Source of the DNA: Cubamyces lactineus
Taxonomy: Eukaryota; Basidiomycota; Agaricomycetes; Polyporales; Polyporaceae
Assembly: GCA_022376465.1 (NCBI GenBank)
Contig: JACDTU010000008.1
Coordinates: forward strand, 682,001 to 746,000
Length of the DNA: 64,000 bases
Direction of reading: 5' to 3'
Shown here: positions 33,949 to 44,354 of the stretch, one piece after another
How the letters are laid out: each line of letters begins with the position of its first letter
How positions within the stretch are numbered: position 1 is the first letter of the stretch
The notes under the pieces: generated by a model
The model's input: the letters and a program-made list of their open reading frames with translations, nothing else
Told to the model about the DNA's origin: nothing
The model's database searches: none
Position numbers and translations under genes: made by a program

Positions 33949-35237
33949 TCGTACCGACTCGCCTGGCTGTGCTGGCTCTCTTCGCTGCGCTCGCCTTCGG
34001 CTTCTCTAGGATCGCCCGTCTGCTTGTTCTCCTTATCTGTCTCTACCCCTCTACACCCCCTCTCAACTTCCACTGTCGTCCGCCTGCGAGTCGTGACCTG
34101 TCGCATACCATCTTGTATACACCCTCTCTGACTACCCGCGCGCCCCGTCCTCTCTCCGTCCTCTTGCACGTGCTTAATACCTATCTCTGTGTCTGTTTGT
34201 ACCGTAGTACTTAAGGGTCTCTCCGACGGTGATTCTCCTAGCTAGCTAAACAGCTACACCCTCACACACACACACTCGCGCGCGCTGTCGCGATATCGAT
34301 ACTCGTCGAATGTGCCGCTTTTCATGATGATGACGTTGTCGGTCGATACCTCTGCTTTCCTAGCTTGCGTTGTTGTATATTCCATCGACCAGTAGTACCT
34401 CAGCTCAACTTCAGTCTGCCTCCTTCTGGGGGCCTGCTGCTTCTATGCGTGCCAGGCCCCGAGCGATGCACGAAGCAGTTGATGTCGATGCATACATGAT
34501 GATGCAAAATTGATACAGTAGGTGCAGATGGCGGCGGGGACTGCGGTCTATTACGCGTGCGCGACAGCACGCACCAATACACATGCGCATACTGCAGCGC
34601 ACCGCCCGCACGCTGGCGCGTCGGGACCTATACCAACCTACGAATATGATGGAAGTCTGGTGGGTTTGACAGGCTGTGAGAACTCGCCCACCACGTACGG
34701 TTCCAGGAGGGCCTTTCAACCAGCGGGCGCGGTGCCGCAGTCGAATCATTGCACTTTTCTGGGCCTGCAGTGGTACAGCTTCGTGTTTACGGAGATATGG
34801 CGGTACTGGTATAGATAAGACTTACTGAGTACTTTCATCGTGTTCGCGTTTGCAGAGTTACATCAGAGGTTCCTAGCATGTACCTCGAGGGAGTCATACG
34901 AACAAGTTGAGAATATCGTCCAAATCGGGTTCTCCGATAGGTCTCGCACCCGCCCACACACGGTCGCGTCACGAACATAGTTCTACAAATCTTGTGATCG
35001 CGTACTTTGACTCATCGTGCCTCGAGGTACATAGGTACCGTGCGAGGGCTCAGCCGTATATCAATGCGCGCGCTCGGCGGTGCCTGCATCTCTCCTCTAT
35101 ATCCCCGATTCCTTCGGACGGCAGTGCCACACGGCTTGGCGATTACTCCCCAGGATACCCTCTCCACCGGTGCTCTCCTTTCTCTTGCCTCGACACTTAC
35201 GACCGACTGAGGCGTATACCACGCGAAATCGACAACT
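33949..35237. other. Intergenic region between SSXT and SH3 genes
   Basis: About 1.3 kb: T/C-rich 3' flank of the SSXT gene, a CACACA/CGCGCG dinucleotide tract near 34,262-34,286, and a C/T-rich region before the SH3 gene. No gene was seen. Confidence 0.4.
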
Positions 35238-36516
35238 ATGGTGTTCGCGAGGCTCACGCCGGCAGACAAGGACGCGTTCTTCGCGCTCCTCGACGAGTTG
35301 AGTGGTCTTCTCGCTGGTCCGGGTGGCGGTGACGCGCTGCCGCCGCACCATGGCGCGTACCTGATCTGACCTCGACCTCTCTCCACTTCTCTCCTGCATG
35401 CGACGCACCCACACCGTGGAATGCTTGCTGCAGATACTTTGAATCACGCCCAGAGCTGTTCAAGAGCGGGAATGGTAGCGATGCGAACGCAGCCAACGGT
35501 ATCGCAGCAGGCAGGGCTGCCGTTGCCTCTGCCTTCTCGGCGGCAACATCTGCGAACGCATCCACACCCCCACCGCCAGTAAACGGATGGAGGAGGCCTG
35601 ATGCGGTACGTTATCTTCACGCTGCAGTCGTACACACAGTGCCTAATAGGCGTGTGGGTCTTCGGATAGGCAACAACTGCAGACATTGGTAACTCGGTAG
35701 GCCGAGTAGCGGCAGCAGCCGCTGCGCTGAAGCAGAACGGCGGCGACCAGATCCCAGGTTTCCCGCGTCCACCTCCTAGGCGCAACCCGAGCTCATCCAG
35801 CGAGGAGCCTGCCCCAGAGCACGCGAAGCTTGTGCAAACCAGAGTGAGTGCCTCCCGGTGCATCCCCTCGCCTGTACTATCCTCGGCAGAAATATATTGA
35901 AGGAATCGGCTGATCTCACATTACCCTCCTCCACTCCCTGTTCTGGGGATCACAGAAATTCGGCGGCGATGTGGACATGTCGTCTGCGAAGAACATGTTC
36001 TCGTCGATCCGGGGCTCGACCGCTGCGAAGCATGCAGCCCCTCCACAAGTCGCACCACCGACGCCGCCTGCGTTCCCGCGTCGAAACGACTTTGCGCCGC
36101 CGCCGAGGCGGGTGCCGTCCACGTCAGGATCTGCGAACGCATCTCCTGCGGCGAACACGCCTCCTCCCCCGGTTCCGAGGCGGGCACAGCAAGAGCCGGA
36201 GCCTGAGGTGGAGGGAGAGTGGGCGGAGGCTCTGTACGACTACCACAGCGAGGTAGGTTTGAAAAGCTTCGTAACGTGCGACAAGATATGCGAGTGAAAT
36301 GCTGACGATATGCTCTAGGATCCGGGCGACTTGAACCTGCAAGAGGGAGTGCGGGTACTAATCACGGAGAAGACGTCGGAGGACTGGTACGTCATGCATT
36401 GGATTTTGGTATGAGTGTGAGTGAGTCTGACCGAGTGGCCGGCGGTATACAGGTGGACCGGAGAGATCGATGGTCAGCGAGGCTTAGTTCCCGCAGCCTA
36501 CGTCAAGCTCCTCTGA
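35238..36516 (+). CDS. SH3-domain protein with proline-rich middle
   Basis: Adaptor-type protein of 277 residues. Exons: 35238-35296, 35434-35605, 35670-35843, 35956-36252, 36319-36386, 36453-36516. The N terminus (MVFARLTPADKDAFFALLDE, then YFESRPELF) is a conserved helical segment of this fungal group. The middle is Ala- and Pro-rich with several PxxP runs (PPQVAPPTPPAFPRR, TPPPPVPRR). A C-terminal SH3 domain runs to the stop: EALYDYHSEDPGDLNLQEG, then the Trp pair EDWWTGEIDG, and GLVPAAYVKLL. The ALYDY, WW and P..YV positions that line the ligand groove are intact. Intron 1 (137 bases) is longer than average here. Fungal proteins of this shape often work at cortical actin or endocytic sites, which here is inference. 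Confidence 0.83.
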
Positions 36517-37098
36517 GTAGCAACGCCCTACATCTCGGAAAGTCCCAACTACTCCTTGCGTGGATCATCCCTGTTGGCATCTTATGGACTATCTCTTAGC
36601 TGCTGTCTCATCGCTGTTCCATCGGGAATTTGTACTTCGGACTGACTTGCATTTGATATACCTTGACCCGTTGACCCCTTATGATCCAAACACATGCACT
36701 GTGTCACAATAACGTCGAGCATCCTCATCAACTCTGACGGATACTAAGTGGAAACTGCTGAACATGGAGGGTATTTTCTTGCATGAAGTACAGCTGAAGA
36801 GAACACCTCGTATTTGTGGTTTGTTGCGAGACGAGACTCAGCGAGCTCGCCAGGATAGTTTCTTCGGGTCGCTTGTTGTGGTGCACAGGATGAAGCAGAA
36901 CTATTAGATGCCTTTTGGCAGTGCTAATGAACCCGAGTGGCGGACCATTGTAAGTCGTTGGACCTTGTGATGGATTGTGGGCGTCTAACTCATTGAGCGC
37001 CCAAATTCAGATACCGACCGGCATCACCCGCGCGCCTTAGCAGAGAGGAGATCGCAGAGACCAAAGCCTCCAGCAACCCACGAAAGGCCGTCAAGACA
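36517..37098. other. 3' flank of SH3 gene and promoter/leader of eS25
   Basis: About 0.58 kb with no ORF of note. The last 150 bases may include a 5' UTR intron (GTAAGT at 36,950), so the eS25 leader could be spliced. Confidence 0.35.
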
Positions 37099-37650
37099 AT
37101 GGTGAGTACTGCTGCCAGTCCCTGGAACCGTCAGAACGCTCCGTTAGCATGCTATCGAGCTCCTGAGGCCGTTTTTTGCGGTGTTGGGACGTTCATTTGG
37201 CATGGATGGCAGTCGACCGTTCCGGATGACACTCGAACGGATACTGACGGACTTCGCCTCCTTCCGCACAGGCCAAGGCTAAGGCAGCAGCACCCACATC
37301 CTCCAGCGGTGGCAAGGCTGCCAAGAAGAAGAAGTGGTCCAAGGGCAAGGTCAAGGACAAGGCGCAGCACGCCGTCGTTCTCGACAAGGCCACCTACGAC
37401 CGTATCCTGAAGGAAGTCCCCACCTTCCGCTTCATCAGCCAGTCTATCCTCATCGAGCGGCTGAAGATCAACGGCTCCCTGGCGCGGGTTGCTATCAGGC
37501 ACTTGGAGAAGGAGGGGCAGATCAAGAGGATCGTGCACCACAGCGGCCAGCTGATTTACAGTGCGTATTGTCTATCCGTGCTTGGCCTTGTGCAGGACTG
37601 ATTCTTACTTCTGATATCCAGCGCGGTCAACGGGCGGCGGCTCTGACTAA
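37099..37650 (+). CDS. RPS25: Small ribosomal subunit protein eS25
   Basis: Cytosolic 40S protein of 106 residues. Exons are 37099-37101, 37272-37560 and 37622-37650. The first coding exon is just the ATG. A 170-base intron follows and the protein continues [20 protein letters not shown], the usual eS25 start. The core ([60 protein letters not shown]) is the winged-helix fold, and the protein ends STGGGSD. The position of the start is fixed by the family N terminus and the clean GTGAGT and CACAG splice signals. An intron next to the start codon is common in fungal ribosomal protein genes and may boost expression. Confidence 0.96.
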
Positions 37651-38408
37651 ACACTTCGCATTCCCTCTGATCACTGCTCTCTCTATCGTCGCATGCACGC
37701 ACGCATATGTATTCACTACCACAAAACATGCCCTGACATGCCCAACCCACATCTAGTGTGCCATGAGAATAGCTTGTCTCAGGAAGGACTTGCAATTGTG
37801 ACAATCTGCGTGAATGAGTTCGATATCCTGGCAAAAATCCTTGATTTTTATCACAGGTTGAGTCTGCTTCTTGAATGCCACGCTGACGCTATGGTCCGAG
37901 CGATTAGGAAACTTCTTCCAGAGATATGGGCGCTGCGTTCACGGGCGCTTGCGCACAAAACCTCAATACGCCACCCATTGCACAAGCCTTTGCCGCGCAA
38001 CAAAGGCCAAAGGCACCATTTCTTATTCTTTCCGCAAGCGGGCTGTATTCATCACACTCGTCACCAGGAAGCCGTCGTGAGGCTGGGCGCTAGCTTTGTT
38101 CTAGTGTGCCACTCTAGTTGGCCACAACGCGCGCTAAACAACAATTCACATCAAACGCTTGGACTTGCCCCTCCATGCGTCCACCCAGGTCTATGCCTTC
38201 GTGACCGCTATGGCAGGAGCACGCAGTTGTTCTGCATCAAAGCGCTGCAAGGCCGCTTTGGCCACCGGTTGGGCAGCTTCATATAAGATGCTGCACCCGC
38301 CCGCAGCACGCTTCTTCACCCTCGCAGTCTGCAGCACCCGCATCTCCCGTTTCGATATCCCCCTCCAGCGCCCACATATATCAGTCCTCGCCAGTGGTGT
38401 TTTGCGCG
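37651..38408. other. Intergenic region between eS25 and the second cyclin gene
   Basis: About 0.76 kb. Nothing recognisable. C-rich promoter-like DNA precedes 38409. Confidence 0.35.
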
Positions 38409-39669
38409 ATGGACTCGTTGATTTCTACCTCTTCCCGTGTCTCTTCCTCCCGCACCACCATCCACCCCACCTCCGCCACAATGTCGCCGGCCACTGCTGC
38501 CGGCTACAGCATCGATCCTGCTAGTAGGATCGATCCGAAATACCACCAGCCGCGAGTAGCGCGGATGGTGAAGACGCCATTAACATACGGCGTCATAGGT
38601 AAGCCCTCTCTCGTTTTGCGCTTGTGGCCCCAGTGCAAGCCTAACCCGCGCTCCTCCGCAGACTTCTTCATTAACACGGTCGCGTTTATGGTCGTATACA
38701 TCGTGTACGGCGTCGTGGACAAGCGTGTGGTTAAGATTAAGACGGCGGCCACGGTCAAGATCCTCACGGACTTTATTGACAACGCAAACCTCGGAACCGC
38801 CACAGTCCTCGTCGCGCTCGTTTACCTTCAGCGTATCGAGAAAGACCTCCAAGTCGACCACAGCGCCTGGGTATGCGAGCGGCTCGCGGTTGGAGCTCTC
38901 ATGGTCGCATACAAAGTACGTCCGCCACCTCTCTCCTCTAGCACCTAGAGAACGCGGTGGCTGACCGTGGCTGCAGTACACGAACGACGTACCCGTCAAA
39001 GCCGAACATTGGGCGCGGTGCACGCGAGTGTTCAGCAAATCCGACGTCGTGCGGATCGAGCGCGAGTTCCTCGCCCTTCTCAACTTCGAGATGCGCGTCA
39101 ACGATGCGGACCTCCTCGCCCTCCACGACGAGTTCATGGCCACCGTATACCCGTGTGCAGACGGCGCGCACACGACCGCCGTGTTCGAACACCCTGAGCG
39201 GGAGGTGTACCGCTACGCGATCCACCCACACCATGCGGACGCATCCTCGCCACACCTCCCAGACCTCATGTACCCTGACTCCCCCGCCGACTCGGAGGAC
39301 ACGCCCCCGGTAATCACGCCCCCCAACGCGTCTGGCCCATGGTTCTCTAAGACGATGGCGCCAACGCGCAATCCCTACCTCGCACCCCAGCGCCCATCAG
39401 CCGCTGTCACCTCCCAACCACCAGCCCCCCACCGCGGCGATGCCGCGCGCATATACACGGAGATGGAGGCGCGCCTACGGTGGTACTCTGTCGTCGACTC
39501 GGCTCCGAGCAGCCCTCCGCCCGCGAGCTCGCCACGGTTCGAGCCGTTCTCGCCCCCGACCACGCGGTACGTGCGCCCGGCAGCGCAGAACGTCCCATGG
39601 CGGAGCTACCAGTGGCCGTCTGGCACGCGCTACGATGTGTGGGGTCCCTCGGGCCTGTTTAAGATCTAG
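38409..39669 (+). CDS. Cyclin-box protein (PCL/Pho80-related)
   Basis: A 378-residue protein from exons 38409-38598, 38662-38915 and 38977-39669. The cyclin fold follows a Ser/Thr-rich N terminus: VKILTDFIDNANLGTATVLV, ALVYLQRIEKDLQVDHSAWV, CERLAVGALMVAYKYTNDVP, then VFSKSDVVRIEREFLALLNF and EMRVNDADLLALHDEF. The alanine/tyrosine-lysine motif (ALMVAYKY) and the E-x-x-x-L helix match Pho85-type cyclins. The C-terminal half is Pro/Ser-rich with SP and TP sites and a conserved-looking RYDVWGPSGLFKI end. It is a different subgroup from the genes at 25.4-27.0 kb and 49.3-50.8 kb, so this is not a recent tandem copy. The CDK partner is inferred. Confidence 0.8.
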
Positions 39670-40029
39670 TCGTGGATCATATCTCCGACGCATTTGGTTG
39701 TCGCCGACCATACCCTTGTATTATTACTTCGGACTCTGTTGTGTCAAATTGCTCTCTTGCATTTTGTTGTTGTTGTAGTTTAGTGTAGTCGCATCGTTCT
39801 CGCCCCCCTGGATCGTGTTGCAATCTATCCGCAGCCTCTGCTCTCGCAGAGCCATCTCGACGGTCATCTCTCCAATATGTGTATACGTGATCTCGAACGA
39901 TTCCAAGCTCAAAACGAGTATCAGCAAAAACAGGGTAAGCCGGTTGTTGTTACATTGCATTTCTATGTCTATACAAGCGTCCTTAGGCCCCAGGTAGGTT
40001 TTGACTTTCATAATGAGGTGGCGCCGGCT
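39670..40029. other. Convergent spacer between cyclin and FGGY kinase
   Basis: About 0.36 kb of T-rich DNA between convergent 3' ends. No gene was seen. Confidence 0.4.
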
Positions 40030-42205
40030 TCACCGAGCAGCCTCCTCCATCTCCTTGCGCCAGCGCCTCTGGATATCAATCGCCTCGAGGAAGATCTTGT
40101 ACTTCGCCTCCAGCAACTTCTTCTCCTTCGGGCTCGCAGCAGGCTCAACCATATCACCCGGCGGCGTCATCTCGACCTGTTCACGTCCGTCAGTTTCCTC
40201 TAGTTGGTACCGGCGCATATGGCAAAGGACGCACCATGATCTCCCACAGCGCCTGGCCACGCTCCTCCCGTGCAAGGTGCCTCTTCTGCGCCTCTGCGGC
40301 GAAACGGCCCAGCATTGCGGCCCCGAGTACGACTGCAGCGCCAGAGCTCTGCGGGAGCACAACGGGCATGTTGCACGTGTTGGCGAAGAGCTGCATGAGC
40401 ATCGCGTTCTTCGCCTGTCCGCCAGACATATAGATCGAGCGGATTGAGTGCCCCTTGGCGTTCATTTGGTCGACGATGTGTCGTGTCTGGAGCGCGATGG
40501 CCTCGAGCGTGACGTTGGCCTTGCGCGCGAGATCGCCCAATGTGGAGTCCTGCCAAAGGAATCTTGCGTCAGTTTGTGTAGTAGTGGTTAATTCGATGAT
40601 CAGACGTACCAGCGCCAAACCAACGATGGAACCACGCATACGGGGGTCAGCCAAGGGCGAGCGGTTCCCTATGGCGGTGGTCAGCACGGTTAAGTAGTCG
40701 GGCAATGGGTTTTGGCAACGTACCATGAAGGTCGGGGTAGAAGTGGAGATCCTTCGTAAGCTCGGTGAGGTTGTCTACCTTCTCCTCTACACGTAGCTTC
40801 TCGAGCTCGGCCTGTAGGACTTCATGCGGAGATATTGAGACGAGCTCGAACAGATTTCTGGAGCGTCGACGAGCTTACCTTCGTGAATATTCTTGTTCTG
40901 CTTCTCCGCCAACTCCTTGAGTCTGGGGTAGGCAGGGTGCGTTGTGATCATGAAGTCGATCAACTATGAGATTCTATAAGCCCCGATCATATCTTCACGT
41001 AACAAGCCGCTTACCTGGCCGGTGGAGGACTGTCCACCCTCATTCATCCACCATCCAGGGAAGACGACATCCTTGTAAGGGCCCCATACGCCGTTCACAA
41101 AGACTCCCTCTGGGCTCTGGAGAAACGTTCAATACAACTCAATTATCTGCTCGCCATGGGTGGGCACGTACCTGAACGATGTGACATGTGCTAGTACCAG
41201 CAACGGCAGCCAGGCGATGTCTCGACTCGTCCACCGAGGGGATCTCATCCGACAGCTTGCCCTTGACCTTGTAGCGCGCGGCAACAGTACCCAGCCATCC
41301 TGCGTAACTGAAAGTTGTTCAGTATGGTTTCATAGCATGCTTGGAGTATGTCTTACGCATCAATCACGCCGCTACCGACAGGCGTGCCCTCTAGAAGGCC
41401 CATCTCTTCAGCAGCTTTCTTCGAGAGGCCATTCCCGACGGGCATACCGGCCGTGAGGACCTCCTCCCGACCGAGCTGCTCGAAGTTGTTCTCCACAAAC
41501 TCGCCCAGCCCGATCTTTTGGAAGAACTCCGGCTGCCATCCGCCCTTGATTGGGACGTACGAGCACTTGCACGCAACCGAGCAGCAGGAGCGGCGGTTGA
41601 AGCCAGTCGCGCGGTAGGTGAGGAAGTCGGGGAGGTCGAAGAACTGGCAGCGCTTGAAGAGCTCCGGCTTCATGTGGCGCTTGAGCCAGAGAGTCTTTGG
41701 GATTTCCATCTCGAGCTGCACGTATCGCCCATCAGCTGTGGAGGCAATCGATCCCCACGGGGCAACTCACGCTCATGGTGCCGCCGACATAGTCGAGCAC
41801 GACGGAACCCGTGCTGTTGATGAGCTCGGCCTCTTTTTCTGCGCGGTGGTCCGCCCACAGGATGATGTTGCGATCGCCATTCTGTCCGAGCTCTTCGCCC
41901 TTGGTCACGACCACGGGCTCGCCATTCGCGTCGGAGACGGCAAGAGAGCACGTCGCATCGAAACCGATGCCCTTCACCTCAGATGGGGCAACCTTGGCCT
42001 CCTGAAGGCAGGCTTTGATGCTCTTGCACATGCCCTCCCATATGTTGTTAGTCGATTGTTCGAAGATGCGATGATCCTCTGGATCGCGCCAGGTGATCGT
42101 CTCTTCCGTATGAGACGCGACGAGCGTGCCATCGTGCTTGACGAGGCCTGCGCGAACGGAGCCCGTTCCGACATCGATGCCGAGATAGTACGCGGACTGG
42201 GCCAT
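40030..42205 (-). CDS. FGGY-family carbohydrate kinase (D-ribulokinase-like)
   Basis: Sugar kinase of the FGGY family, closest in motifs to the eukaryotic FGGY/YDR109C branch that phosphorylates D-ribulose with ATP. Exons in coding order are 42205-41771, 41715-41357, 41307-41172, 41116-41015, 40963-40879, 40819-40724, 40668-40610, 40549-40235 and 40176-40030 (577 residues). The N-terminal phosphate loop is [16 protein letters not shown] and the second motif is [27 protein letters not shown] and the [14 protein letters not shown] segment hold the acidic catalytic and substrate region. The C-terminal domain has [12 protein letters not shown] and [19 protein letters not shown] (adenosine binding), then [15 protein letters not shown]. 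All phases agree. The acceptor of exon 6 is AAG rather than the usual CAG/TAG. Domain order and length are as expected for the branch. Confidence 0.92.
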
Positions 42206-42735
42206 GGTGGTGGTTAGTGGGTGAGACGGGCGGGAGGAGGGGAGTTGACTGACCTTGTCTGAAGAACTGCTCGAGAGTAATAATCGCCCTCTGGCTGCCC
42301 GGGCCGACTCCGAGCTGGAGCCCCACTCCTGCCCTTACCCCACGCACCCCGCTCAGTCGGCGGCATTTCCCCTTCCCGGCCTATCGCGTTCAGGAGTCGG
42401 TCGAGAACGCCTTCATTTCGATCGCGCTCGTCGTCCAATTGGCCAGGACCAACATGGGCGGGAGGAAAGAGGAACACAGCGGATGGATCATCGCTGTCCG
42501 GCAGCATCCAGGCCTCCTCGATCACGTCTTACATCCGCAATCTCTCACTCGGCACACTCAAGATGTTTCACGCAAATCGATACTGTATCTCTCATGGAAC
42601 TGGGTGAATGTGCGGCGGCAGGCATGCGGGGCATGGTCATGAACATATGCAGTGGTGTGCATACAAAGCTTTTGGAACATCGTGTGAGGTAACAGCATAA
42701 AAACAGCGGCGCAAAAGTCTCCAACGTCAAGCCCC
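42206..42735. other. Promoter of FGGY kinase and 3' flank of uL2
   Basis: About 0.53 kb between two minus-strand genes. A minus-strand ORF at 42,214-42,525 has no domain and lies where the kinase leader is expected, so it is not annotated. Confidence 0.35.
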
Positions 42736-43732
42736 TTAAACCTCCTTGACCTTGACGGTACCACGCAGCAGACCAGTCTGGAGGAGACGGATGCTTGAGT
42801 GTATTTCTCACCATAAAGACAACAATGACACATACCCGGCGCGCAGCAATGAGACCGACTTTCTGACCGGGGACGGCAGAACGAGCGATCGTCGACGCCT
42901 TACCAATGTGCTGGTGGTTACCACCACCGTGGGGGTGATCCACGGGGTTCATAGCAACACCACGAGTACGGGGCCAGCTGCAAAGGAGTCAGTGATGCTG
43001 CTCGCCACGAAAGCTACGATAATTCCGTACTTGTATCGCTTGGCCTTGAACTTGTAGTACGCCCGGCCGGCCTTGAGCAGGGGCTTGTCGATACGGCCAC
43101 CACCCGCAACAATACCGACGGTAGCACGGCAGCTGCCAGAGACGGTCTTCTTCGCGCCGGAGGGGAGACGAATGCGCGTCTTGTTCTCATCGGGAGAGTG
43201 GCCGATGACAGTCGCGTAGTTGCCGGAGGTACGGGCGAGCGCACCGCGGTCACCAGCCTTCTCCTCAACGTTGCAGACAATGGTACCCTCAGGGAGCTGA
43301 GAGACCGGGAGGACGTTGCCGACCGCGAGCTGGGCCTTCTTACCGCAGTAGACGAAGGCACCAGTGTGGAGACCCTCAGTCGCGATGAAGGTCTCCTTGC
43401 GGAGCTTGTAGCGGTAGGGGTCGCGGAAGACGACACGGGCAAGGGGAGCACCACTAACGGATCACACTCAGCATCTTCAGTTGCCGCTATCCAGTGTTCA
43501 TGTCTACGCACCGGCCAGCGTCGTGGATGATCTCCTTCACGATACCCTTAATGTAGCCATTGCGCTCCGCAAAGTCGAGGGGGCGGAACTGCGCAGGCGC
43601 CTTGTTGTGGTGGGTGTGCGACTTGAACTATTTCGACGGGGTGACCTGGTTCAATGGAATGTCGTGTACAGACGAGGAAACCGAACGTACGATAGCGTGC
43701 GACCGCCTTTGTGCCCGAATTACCCTACCCAT
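42736..43732 (-). CDS. Large ribosomal subunit protein uL2
   Basis: Cytosolic 60S protein near the peptidyl-transferase centre, 254 residues. Exons in coding order are 43732-43691, 43627-43512, 43453-43031, 42977-42836 and 42777-42736. It starts [80 protein letters not shown], the [15 protein letters not shown] loop and the near-invariant [20 protein letters not shown] are all present. That last stretch includes the histidine important for peptidyl transfer in this family. It ends [13 protein letters not shown]. In yeast this protein is called Rpl2; in humans, RPL8. Its start is about 0.62 kb from the divergent glucosidase II beta gene. Confidence 0.97.
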
Positions 43733-44354
43733 GGCTGATTCTGTAGAGAGGGAAGCGTGAGCAAGGAGATTCTGAGGGAAGACGAGAATCGTGCAAGGGA
43801 GCTAAGAGAGCTGCATCCAGATGCCGCCGAGTGAATCCAGCCAAAAGGGCTCCGTTTTCGACCGCAATTTCGCGCTGAATCCGCCGAGCAACATCCAGAG
43901 AGCGTTCCAAGAGCCTTCACGACGTCGCAGAGGGGCATACTCACAGTCTTGTTGGTCGGCGGTGTTGTCGATGGCGTTGGCGGGCAGTCGAGCAAATCCC
44001 AGTGTGGCGGCCGCAAGTTGCCGAGCGGCGACTGAAAGGTCGAGCGCTTCTTTCGTCTACCGGCGCTTCTCTCGCCATACTTGGCGCTTCCCCAGATTCT
44101 AAGTATGTCTGCCCGAGCTCGACGGTCAACTGATGCAAAGTACTCCTCCGTCAAGAATATGGCGCTACGGAATTCAGCTGCACGAAACAACGAGTGTCCG
44201 CTCAGTCGATACGCTGCGGGCCCCCAGTGCCTGTGTCTATGCGTGCAGAGACGGTTGTATGATGTATCTCGCTCTGATACTCACATCACGTGACAATGAT
44301 GTAGGCTTGAGGTGAACGCGCTTCCACGTAGCATAGGTCTTTCATCCGGCTCTC
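43733..44354. promoter_or_regulatory. Divergent promoter region, uL2 / glucosidase II beta
   Basis: About 0.62 kb between divergent starts. It includes a minus-strand frame of 156 codons running into the uL2 start. With no domain and a position in the uL2 leader, that frame is treated as chance or uORF-like. It contains TCACGTGAC near 44,284-44,292, an E-box-like site shared by both promoters. Confidence 0.45.

Noticed and set aside
34262..34286. CACACA/CGCGCG tract as a functional element
   Set aside because: Short simple repeat in a spacer with no further structure; recorded only as composition.
37102..37271. snoRNA inside the first intron of eS25
   Set aside because: The intron is long enough, but no convincing C/D or H/ACA box pair with closing stem was found by eye.
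42214..42525. Minus-strand ORF of 103 codons upstream of the FGGY kinase
   Set aside because: Lies where the kinase leader is expected; no domain; reading-frame openness is common at this GC content.
43720..44190. 156-codon minus-strand frame running into the uL2 start
   Set aside because: It overlaps the uL2 start region, lacks domains, and fits a leader or chance ORF in GC-rich promoter DNA.
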